From: Dehalococcoidales bacterium
GTDB taxonomy: Bacteria > Chloroflexota > Dehalococcoidia > Dehalococcoidales > UBA5760
Assembly: GCA_030640485.1 (NCBI GenBank)
Contig: DAOWJG010000085.1
Span: 1 to 5,061 of the forward strand
DNA: 5,061 bases
Direction: 5' to 3'
The notes under the pieces are model-generated. The model ran no database searches. It had not been told where the DNA came from and saw only the letters and a list, made by a program, of their open reading frames with translations. This document shows, piece by piece, positions 1 to 5,061 of this stretch. Each line of letters opens with the position of its first letter. Position 1 is the first letter of the stretch. Both the position numbers and the translations under genes were made by a program.

Positions 1-1120
1 AGTATTGGTTCGTCCCAGCTACGTTCTCGGCGGCCGAGCTATGGAAATAGTTCAAAACGCTGGTGAACTAGTTCGTTACATTAAACTGGCTATGGAATTA
101 GATACCGGACACCCCGTCCTTATTGACAAATACCTAGAGGGAAAAGAGGTTGAGGTTGACGCCATAGGTGACGGAGAAAGCGTCCTTATTCCGGGGATAA
201 TGGAGCATATTGAGCGGGCCGGAGTCCATAGCGGGGACTCTATGGCCGTCTACCCCGGGGTAAACCTGACCGAGCCAGAGATAGAGACTATTATTGATTA
301 CACCATCCGAATCGGGCTGGGGCTCAAGATTAAGGGCCTAATGAACATCCAGTTTGTTATTATGACCAGCGAAACCGGCGAGTCATCAGTCTACGTATTA
401 GAAGTTAATCCGCGAGCCAGCCGCACCATTCCCTTTATCTCCAAGGTCACCGGTGTGCCGATGGTAAACGTAGCCACCAAGGTGATGCTCGGTAAGAGCC
501 TCAAAGAACAGGGCTACAGTACCGGCCTGTGGGAAAGCCAAAAACTGGTTGCCATTAAAGCCCCCGTTTTTTCTATGTCAAAACTAACGGGTGTTGACAC
601 CCACCTCGGTCCGGAAATGAAATCCACCGGTGAGGTAATGGGCATTGACTATACCTTTGATGCCGCCCTGGCTAAGGCTCTGCTGGCCGCAGGACTGATG
701 CTTCCCCCTGAAGGAACCGTGCTCTTCAGCATCGCCGATAGGAATAAGCCGGAGGCACTACCTATAATCAGAAAGTTCTCCACGGCCGGCTACAAACTCT
801 ATGCTACTGAAGGCACGGCGGCTATGATTGAGGCGGCGGGACTCCCGGTAAAGATGATTAGCAAGAAATTGGGTGAGGGACATCCCGATATCATTGACAT
901 CATCAGTAACGGGACGGTAAATGGCGTGGTCAACACCATTACTGGAGGTCGTATCCCGCTAAAAGACGGCTTTGATATTCGTCGGGCGGCTGCCGAAAAG
1001 CGTATCCCCTGTTTTACCTCCCTAGACACGGCTCAAGCGGTAATCGAAACCATTATAAACGGTAGCCAGGTTTATAGCGCCCAGCCCCTCCCCGACTACC
1101 GCCTAAAGGAGCCAACTTGA
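1..1120 (+). CDS. carB: Carbamoyl-phosphate synthase large subunit, C-terminal part (5' truncated by window edge)
   Basis: This is the large, ATP-using subunit of carbamoyl-phosphate synthase, a cytoplasmic enzyme that makes carbamoyl phosphate from bicarbonate, glutamine-derived ammonia and two ATP for pyrimidine and arginine synthesis. The open frame enters from the left edge (first full codon at 2) and about 372 residues are visible, roughly the last third of a protein normally about 1,070 long. Numbering from the TTG at 5, the second ATP-grasp domain is seen in RPSYVLGGRAMEIV (3-16), GIMEHIERAGVHSGDS (64-79) and the metal-binding EVNPRASRT (133-141, with the Glu and Asn). A methylglyoxal-synthase-like allosteric domain follows from about 232 to 360, with ATEGTA (267-272), GHPDIIDII (292-300) and DGFDIRRAA (321-329); in relatives this domain binds effectors such as UMP. 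The TTG at 5 is not the true start because conserved sequence continues to the edge. The stop overlaps the start of pyrK. Confidence 0.97.
   Translation, partial: VLVRPSYVLGGRAMEIVQNAGELVRYIKLAMELDTGHPVLIDKYLEGKEVEVDAIGDGESVLIPGIMEHIERAGVHSGDSMAVYPGVNLTEPEIETIIDYTIRIGLGLKIKGLMNIQFVIMTSETGESSVYVLEVNPRASRTIPFISKVTGVPMVNVATKVMLGKSLKEQGYSTGLWESQKLVAIKAPVFSMSKLTGVDTHLGPEMKSTGEVMGIDYTFDAALAKALLAAGLMLPPEGTVLFSIADRNKPEALPIIRKFSTAGYKLYATEGTAAMIEAAGLPVKMISKKLGEGHPDIIDIISNGTVNGVVNTITGGRIPLKDGFDIRRAAAEKRIPCFTSLDTAQAVIETIINGSQVYSAQPLPDYRLKEPT
1105..1111 (+). promoter_or_regulatory. Ribosome binding site of pyrK, inside the end of carB
   Basis: AAAGGAG lies five bases before the TTG at 1117. It is a good Shine-Dalgarno match at normal spacing and decides the start of pyrK, since no ATG or GTG is better placed. 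It sits within the last codons of carB, so ribosomes finishing carB are well positioned to start pyrK. Confidence 0.75.
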
Positions 1121-1935
1121 AGCAGGCACTAGCCACGGTCATTAGTAACGAAAAGATTCTAGGAGAGCTGGAACGTCCTCACGCACGAGCCATTTCAGGT
1201 AGCTGGATTATCTGGTTGAGATGCCCAGAAATAGCCGCGGAAGCTAAATCAGGTCAGTTTGTTATGGCGCGCTGCGGGGAAGAATGTACGCTGCCGCGCC
1301 CATTTAGTATCCACCGCGTAAATGACAGGGGTGATATAGCTCTATTCTTTATCGTCTGGGAAGACGGTAAAGGCACAAACTGGCTATTGCAACGTAACCA
1401 AAGTGATAGTGTCGAGATATTTGGACCACTAGGCAACGGCTTTTCTATTAAGCCCGCTTCACGCAACCTGTTATTGGTAGCTGGCGGTATCGGCATTGCC
1501 CCGTTACTCTTCCTTACCGACCTTGCCCTGAACCAAAGATATTCGGTAACTCTACTCTACGGAACGGAAAATGCAAGTCGGTATCCCGAAAGTCTCCTGC
1601 CTCCCAGAATAAGACTAGTGTCCGTTACTGAAGACGGTGCTATCGGGGAAAAAGGCAGGGTAACCGATACTCTACCAAAGTATGCTGATTGGGCAGACCA
1701 AATCTTTGCCTGTGGGCCGACCGCAATGTACCTCGATATGGCCCGCAGAAAAAAGGAACTTGGGCTTGAAGGCAAGCCAGTCCAGATTTCTTTAGAGATG
1801 AGGATGGGGTGTGGGCATGGCGTCTGCTACGCCTGCACGGTAAGGACGAAAGAGGGACTGAAACAGGTATGTAAGGATGGGCCAGTCTTTGACCTGGACG
1901 ATATCATCTGGGATGAATTGAGTTTGAACACTTGA
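1117..1935 (+). CDS. pyrK: Dihydroorotate dehydrogenase (NAD+) electron-transfer subunit PyrK
   Basis: PyrK is the FAD and [2Fe-2S] subunit of class 1B dihydroorotate dehydrogenase. It carries electrons from the FMN of PyrD to NAD+ in the fourth step of UMP synthesis. The 272-residue protein shows the ferredoxin-reductase layout: FAD-binding RPFS (61-64), GKGTNWL (84-90) and GPLGNGF (103-109), then the nucleotide-binding GGIGIAPLLFL (123-133) and ACGP (198-201). A C-terminal cluster motif has Cys232, Cys237, Cys240 and Cys252 (C-x4-C-x2-C-x11-C), followed by KDGPVF (253-258), typical of PyrK. All four cluster cysteines are present, so it looks functional. The TTG start at 1117 is chosen from its Shine-Dalgarno and the full-length family match. 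It overlaps the carB stop by four bases, which suggests coupled translation. pyrD does not follow; the next gene is a yjbQ homologue. Homologous electron-transfer subunits occur in other enzymes, but the carB neighbour and KDGPVF favour PyrK. Confidence 0.93.
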   Translation: MKQALATVISNEKILGELERPHARAISGSWIIWLRCPEIAAEAKSGQFVMARCGEECTLPRPFSIHRVNDRGDIALFFIVWEDGKGTNWLLQRNQSDSVEIFGPLGNGFSIKPASRNLLLVAGGIGIAPLLFLTDLALNQRYSVTLLYGTENASRYPESLLPPRIRLVSVTEDGAIGEKGRVTDTLPKYADWADQIFACGPTAMYLDMARRKKELGLEGKPVQISLEMRMGCGHGVCYACTVRTKEGLKQVCKDGPVFDLDDIIWDELSLNT

Positions 1936-1939
1936 GAGC

Positions 1940-1946
1940 GGGAGGT
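1940..1946 (+). promoter_or_regulatory. Ribosome binding site of yjbQ
   Basis: GGGAGGT lies seven bases before the ATG at 1954, in the 18-base gap after pyrK. It supports the longer start of the YjbQ-family gene. A second, weaker candidate (AAAGGTGA, 1987-1994) stands before an in-frame ATG at 2002 but would remove the conserved first strand. Confidence 0.7.
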
Positions 1947-1953
1947 CTTAAAC

Positions 1954-2370
1954 ATGGTAATCACCAAGAAAATTAGTCTCAGCACCAAAGGTGAATGTGA
2001 TATGGTTAATATTACCCCTCAAGTAGAGCAGCAGCTCGCCGAAGCCGGCATAAGTAACGGCGTGGTTACGGTATTTGTCGCTGGCTCAACCGCCGGGGTG
2101 ACCACTATTGAGTTTGAGCCGGGGCTAACTAGTGATTTTCAAGATATATGGCAGCGGATTATCCCCAAAAACATCCCCTATAACCACGACCAACGCTGGG
2201 GTGATGGCAACGGCTATTCCCACGTGCGGGCGTCACTATTGGGTGCTTCGCTAGTGGTTCCCTTCAGTGACAAGAGACTGACTTTGGGTACCTGGCAACA
2301 GATAGTGCTGGTAGATTTTGATAACCGCCCCCGCTCACGACAAATAATCTTACAGATTACAGGGGACTAG
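1954..2370 (+). CDS. yjbQ: YjbQ/UPF0047 family protein (secondary thiamine-phosphate synthase-like)
   Basis: A 138-residue cytoplasmic single-domain protein of the YjbQ/UPF0047 family, about the usual family length. Family features are the N-terminal strand with TKGECDMVNIT (11-21), GSTAGVTTIE (44-53), H78, WGDGNGYSHVRASLLG (82-97) with H90, LTLGTWQQIVLVDFD (109-123) and RPRSR (125-129). The E. coli member has weak thiamine-phosphate synthase activity and members are annotated as secondary thiamine-phosphate synthase enzymes, but the main physiological role is not settled. Many members carry HTSAG or HTTAG at the first motif; here a glycine replaces that histidine, so this belongs to a variant subgroup and the activity should not be assumed. 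The start at 1954 is supported by a strong ribosome binding site and full family coverage. It is probably the last gene of the carB-pyrK transcript and ends one base from the convergent folE. Confidence 0.88.
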   Translation: MVITKKISLSTKGECDMVNITPQVEQQLAEAGISNGVVTVFVAGSTAGVTTIEFEPGLTSDFQDIWQRIIPKNIPYNHDQRWGDGNGYSHVRASLLGASLVVPFSDKRLTLGTWQQIVLVDFDNRPRSRQIILQITGD

Positions 2371-2371
2371 A

Positions 2372-2938
2372 CTACCTGCCCTGGAGCAGGGTGAAGAACT
2401 CGTTCCTGGTCTCTGGCTTTGAGCGGAAGGTACCCCTGAGGGCTGAGGTAACAATGGCGCTTCCCGGCTTCTTGATGCCACGCATAACCATACACAGGTG
2501 TTCTGCCTGAATAACTACCGCCACTCCATCAGGGCTAATCCCCTGAGCAATGGCGTCAGCGATCTGAGTGGTCATCCTCTCCTGAATCTGGGGGCGTTTA
2601 GCCACGATTTCTACCACCCTGGCTAGTTTACTGGCGCCAACAACACGACCCTCACTATTGGGGATATAGCCGATGTGAGCCACGCCATAAAACGGCAAGA
2701 GGTGATGCTCGCACATAGAATAAAACGGGATATCCTTGAGGACAATCATTTCCCGGTGCCCCTCTTCAAAGCTGACCGATAGCTCCTCTTTGGGGTCCTT
2801 ACCCAACCCCATAAAAAGCTCGGCATACATCTCAGCCACACGAGCCGGGGTACCAGCTAAGCCCTCCCGTTCCGGATCTTCACCGATAGCCCTAATGATA
2901 GAAGCCACTGCCTCTTTAATCTTAGCCTCATCAAACAC
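2372..2938 (-). CDS. folE: GTP cyclohydrolase I (FolE, type IA)
   Basis: FolE converts GTP to 7,8-dihydroneopterin triphosphate and formate, the first step toward tetrahydrofolate and also the entry to queuosine-type deazapurines. It is a cytoplasmic zinc enzyme that forms a toroidal decamer in studied members. The 188-residue protein matches the short bacterial form. [19 protein letters not shown] (20-38) is the conserved N-terminal block. MCEHHLLPF (75-83) supplies zinc ligands Cys76 and His79 and the catalytic His78. [14 protein letters not shown] (97-110) and [11 protein letters not shown] (117-127) follow. EHLCMVMRG (146-154) gives the third zinc ligand, Cys149, and the conserved His147. 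All key residues are present. Translation starts at GTG 2938, three bases after the thrC stop, with a near-perfect Shine-Dalgarno inside thrC. It is probably the last gene of the hom-thrC-folE transcript, though it shares no pathway with threonine synthesis. Confidence 0.96.
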   Translation of the reverse strand: MFDEAKIKEAVASIIRAIGEDPEREGLAGTPARVAEMYAELFMGLGKDPKEELSVSFEEGHREMIVLKDIPFYSMCEHHLLPFYGVAHIGYIPNSEGRVVGASKLARVVEIVAKRPQIQERMTTQIADAIAQGISPDGVAVVIQAEHLCMVMRGIKKPGSAIVTSALRGTFRSKPETRNEFFTLLQGR

Positions 2939-2941
2939 TCC

Positions 2942-4003
2942 TTACCTCCTTTGGCTCCAGCCTAACGCCCGCTCCACAGCCGTTAAATCAGCCGGCAGCT
3001 CAAGAAAGCTTCCCGCACCCTTCATAGCGGTATCCGGGTCTTTAAGACCCGTGCCCGTTACCACACAAACCACCCTCTTCTGTGAGAAATCCGTGCCCTG
3101 ACGGGAAAGCTTGAGTAAGCCAGCTAAAGAAGCCGCCGAAGCCGGCTCACCAAAGATACCCCCTCTAGCCGCCATAAGCTTGTAAGCGGCTAGGATTTCA
3201 TCATCGCTAACCATATCAATAATACCAGCGGACTCATCACGAGCCGCCACCGCCCTCTGCCAGCTGGCGGGATTACCAATTCGGATTGCGGTCGCTACCG
3301 TCTGCGGCTCCTTAACAGGATAGCCCCGAACAATGGGAGCCGCCCCTTCAGCCTGAAACCCCATCATTCTAGGTTTATCCTTCGCCCTACCCATCCGGTA
3401 ATACTCCCCGAAACCCTTCCAGTAGGCAGTAATATTACCGGCGTTGCCTACCGGGATAAAAAGGTAGTCCGGAGCCTCACCTAAAGCATCAATTATTTCA
3501 AAGGCAGCCGTTTTCTGCCCCTCAATACGATGGGGATTAACTGAGTTTACCAGGGTAACCGGGTGTTTCTGGGTTAGACTTCTCACTATATCCAGAGCCT
3601 GGTCAAAATTCCCGTCAATAGCCACTATCTTGGCCCCGTAAATTATAGCCTGCGCCAGCTTGCCCAGCGTGATTTTGCCCTTAGGCACCACAATGATTAC
3701 GGTAAGCCCCAGGTAAGCGGCATAGGCTGCCGCCGAAGCACTGGTATTCCCGGTTGAAGCACACATTATAGCCTGGCTACCGGCTTCCACCGCCTTCGCC
3801 ACCGCCACCACCATGCCCCGGTCCTTAAAGGAACCGGTCGGCTGGCATCCCTCCAGCTTAAAATATAGCTCACCACAACCAGTCTCCTTCTCCAGGGACG
3901 GACACCTGACCAGAGGCGTATCCCCCTCGCCTAACGAGAATAGTGGCGTCTTAGGCGTAAGCGGCAGAAGGTCTTTATACCTGGTTAGAACACCCTGCTT
4001 CAT
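2942..4003 (-). CDS. thrC: Threonine synthase (PLP-dependent, short form)
   Basis: ThrC converts O-phosphohomoserine and water to threonine and phosphate, the last step of threonine synthesis, using pyridoxal phosphate in the cytoplasm. At 353 residues it matches the short bacterial form (as in Bacillus) rather than the longer E. coli/yeast type. Fold-type II features are visible: PTGSFKDRG (55-63) with the PLP-binding Lys60, [14 protein letters not shown] (82-95), the phosphate-binding loop PVGNAGN (184-190), EPASAAS (286-292) and TGTGLKD (316-322). The ATG at 4003 is preceded in frame by a TAA at 4021-4019 with no other start between, so the start is secure although its Shine-Dalgarno is weak. 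It lies 51 bases after hom and is followed at three bases by folE. Cysteate or diaminopropionate synthases are distant relatives, but the hom neighbour settles the call. Confidence 0.96.
   Translation of the reverse strand: MKQGVLTRYKDLLPLTPKTPLFSLGEGDTPLVRCPSLEKETGCGELYFKLEGCQPTGSFKDRGMVVAVAKAVEAGSQAIMCASTGNTSASAAAYAAYLGLTVIIVVPKGKITLGKLAQAIIYGAKIVAIDGNFDQALDIVRSLTQKHPVTLVNSVNPHRIEGQKTAAFEIIDALGEAPDYLFIPVGNAGNITAYWKGFGEYYRMGRAKDKPRMMGFQAEGAAPIVRGYPVKEPQTVATAIRIGNPASWQRAVAARDESAGIIDMVSDDEILAAYKLMAARGGIFGEPASAASLAGLLKLSRQGTDFSQKRVVCVVTGTGLKDPDTAMKGAGSFLELPADLTAVERALGWSQRR
2944..2952 (-). promoter_or_regulatory. Ribosome binding site of folE, embedded in the thrC stop region
   Basis: Read on the minus strand this is AAAGGAGGT, an almost ideal Shine-Dalgarno, five bases before the folE GTG. 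It spans the last two arginine codons of thrC (AGG AGG) and the first base of its TAA stop. A ribosome terminating on thrC would sit over it, which favours translational coupling. It also fixes the GTG as the folE start. Confidence 0.85.
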
Positions 4004-4054
4004 AACTATTCCACTAATTTACTCATGACTTCCGTCTATTTTCATTACATATTA
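4004..4054 (-). other. hom-thrC spacer with weak thrC ribosome binding site
   Basis: This is the longest gap in the window, 51 bases and clearly richer in A+T than the flanking genes. The minus strand holds a weak Shine-Dalgarno, GTGGA (4014-4010), six bases before the thrC ATG. No stem-loop with a T run is visible, so transcription from hom into thrC is likely to continue. Two very short frames occur, MKIDGSHE (4045-4019) and MSKLVE (4026-4006); the second stops two bases before the thrC ATG. Neither has a well-spaced ribosome binding site, and both are probably chance. A poor promoter-like pair is possible (TTGAAG at the end of hom, GAAAAT 16 bases later) but is not convincing. Confidence 0.35.
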
Positions 4055-5061
4055 TCAGGCTTCAACCCGAACGAAGTTACCTATCTCTTTAACCACCGGC
4101 AGGTGAGCTAGCTCGTTAAGCGCCGATTGCATTGCCCTCTCCTGAGCAGTATGGGTAATGATGACAATTTCCGCGGTCTCAGCTACCGGGTCAGCCAATT
4201 TCTGAATGGCGGAAGAAATACTAATCTGATGGTCGCCTAAGACCTTAGCAATCTGAGCTAAAACATTAGGGCGGTCAGCAATATTGAGCCGGAGGTAGTA
4301 TCTGGTTTCAATATCAGACATGGGTTTAATGACCCTGCCCGGCTCAAGTCGCCACCCAGTCCTACCCGTCACCCCAAGACGAGTTTCCTGCGCTGCCGAG
4401 ACAATATCAGCGATTACGGCACTACTGGTCGGCAGGGGCCCGGCACCCTGGCCAAAGAAAAGTACCTTATCTACCAGGTCACCCTCAACCAGAACTGCAT
4501 TATAAACGCCATCAACCTTAGCCAAAAGTGAGTCCTCAGGAATAAAAACCGGGTGCACTCGGACTTCAATCACCCCGTCACTATCTTTAGCGATAGCCAG
4601 TAGCTTGATGGCAAAACCCAGCTCCCGAGCATACTGAAAATCACGACCCGACAAGTGGGAAATCCCCTCACGATAGATATCATCTGGTCTAACCTCAGTG
4701 TGAAAAGCCAGTGACGCCAGAATCGCTAACTTGTAGGTAGCATCTATCCCCTCCACGTCATTTTCAGGGTTGGCCTCAGCATAGCCTAATTCCTGTGCCT
4801 TAGCTAGTGCCGAAGAGAAATCCGCCCCCTCCCTCGCCATCCGAGTAAGAATGTAGTTAGTGGTCCCGTTTATTATGGCGTAAACGCCACCAATTTTATT
4901 AGCCACCAGGTCATACTGAAAACGCGAAATTAAGGGGATACCACCACCAACGCTGGCTTCATAACGAAGCCCAACCCCCTTATGCCCTGCCAGCTCCAGT
5001 AGCTTTGCCCCGTGCTTGGCAATGACCTCTTTATTGGAGGTAACTACTTGTTTACCATCGG
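4055..5061 (-). CDS. hom: Homoserine dehydrogenase, catalytic and ACT domains (5' truncated by window edge)
   Basis: Hom reduces aspartate-4-semialdehyde to homoserine with NAD(P)H at the branch toward threonine and methionine. The frame stays open to the right edge (first full codon 5059-5057), giving 334 residues. Roughly the first 100, the nucleotide-binding domain, lie outside. Numbered from that codon, visible blocks are TSNKEVIAKHG (7-17, with Lys10), YEASVGGGIPLI (33-44) and INGTTNYILTRM (63-74). The PROSITE-type homoserine dehydrogenase signature covers about 88-110, including NPENDVEGIDATYK with conserved Asp106 and Lys110. GQGAGPLPTSSAV (203-215) follows. An ACT domain covers about 254-334, starting YYLRLNIADRPNVLAQIAKV; in many bacteria this domain mediates threonine feedback inhibition. 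The GTG at 4906 is not the start, since conserved catalytic-domain sequence lies upstream of it. No aspartokinase domain is visible in the part shown. thrC follows after 51 bases. Confidence 0.96.
   Translation of the reverse strand, partial: DGKQVVTSNKEVIAKHGAKLLELAGHKGVGLRYEASVGGGIPLISRFQYDLVANKIGGVYAIINGTTNYILTRMAREGADFSSALAKAQELGYAEANPENDVEGIDATYKLAILASLAFHTEVRPDDIYREGISHLSGRDFQYARELGFAIKLLAIAKDSDGVIEVRVHPVFIPEDSLLAKVDGVYNAVLVEGDLVDKVLFFGQGAGPLPTSSAVIADIVSAAQETRLGVTGRTGWRLEPGRVIKPMSDIETRYYLRLNIADRPNVLAQIAKVLGDHQISISSAIQKLADPVAETAEIVIITHTAQERAMQSALNELAHLPVVKEIGNFVRVEA

Noticed and set aside
5..7. TTG at position 5 as the start of the first gene
   Set aside because: It is an internal leucine codon within the conserved CarB ATP-grasp sequence; the gene begins outside the window.
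799..1029. Minus-strand open frame of 76 codons opposite carB
   Set aside because: It lies wholly within the conserved carB allosteric domain coding region and resembles no known family; it is an antisense shadow.
1254..1775. Two minus-strand open frames (1254-1496 and 1557-1775) opposite pyrK
   Set aside because: Both overlap well-conserved pyrK motifs on the other strand and show no recognisable domain or ribosome binding site support.
2002..2004. Alternative ATG start for the YjbQ-family gene, with AAAGGTGA seven bases upstream
   Set aside because: It would delete the conserved first strand and the TKGECD segment, and the ATG at 1954 has a stronger ribosome binding site.
2375..2391. Hairpin at the yjbQ/folE junction as a bidirectional intrinsic terminator
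   Set aside because: The stems are only 5 bp and no T run follows on either strand, so I do not list it as a terminator feature.
2736..3101. Plus-strand open frame of 121 codons across the folE start and thrC end
   Set aside because: It runs antisense through two confident genes and its serine/proline-rich, low-complexity translation is typical of a shadow frame.
3813..4505. Plus-strand open frames at 3813-4028 and 4320-4505
   Set aside because: They are antisense to thrC and hom coding sequence and have no family resemblance.
4904..4906. GTG at 4906 as the start of homoserine dehydrogenase
   Set aside because: The same frame is open to the window edge and encodes conserved Hom sequence upstream (TSNKEVIAKHG, YEASVGGGIPLI), so the GTG is an internal valine codon.

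Overview
The window is a compact piece of bacterial core metabolism: two gene clusters that point at each other and meet with a single base between them. Six genes fill it, and the two at the edges (carB and hom) run off the ends. There is no gene-free stretch longer than 51 bases, and I see no RNA gene, mobile element, CRISPR array, repeat array or foreign-looking segment. Base composition looks even, at roughly half G+C.

Plus strand, 1-2370: the 3' third of carB (carbamoyl-phosphate synthase large subunit), then pyrK (electron-transfer subunit of the NAD-dependent class 1B dihydroorotate dehydrogenase), then a YjbQ/UPF0047-family gene. carB and pyrK overlap by four bases (TTGA). yjbQ follows after 18 bases with its own strong Shine-Dalgarno. 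carB and pyrK serve UMP synthesis, supplying carbamoyl phosphate at the start and passing dihydroorotate electrons to NAD+ in the middle. The usual partner pyrD is not next to pyrK here.

Minus strand, 5061-2372: hom (homoserine dehydrogenase, missing its N-terminal NAD(P)-binding part), thrC (threonine synthase) and folE (GTP cyclohydrolase I). hom and thrC belong to the aspartate-to-threonine pathway; thrB (homoserine kinase) is not in view. folE starts three bases after thrC stops, and its ribosome binding site lies inside the last codons of thrC, so the two are probably translationally coupled although their pathways differ (threonine versus folate/pterin).

Organism: a bacterium with strong Shine-Dalgarno sites and regular use of TTG and GTG starts. 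The carB-pyrK arrangement and class 1B dihydroorotate dehydrogenase are common in Firmicutes, Chloroflexota and other, often anaerobic, lineages. My impression from protein style and composition is Chloroflexota (Dehalococcoidia-like), but this is unverified.

I found no convincing undescribed system. The points worth a second look are local: the one-base convergent junction, gene order without pyrD or thrB, the variant YjbQ motif, the short leader before thrC and the thrC-folE coupling.
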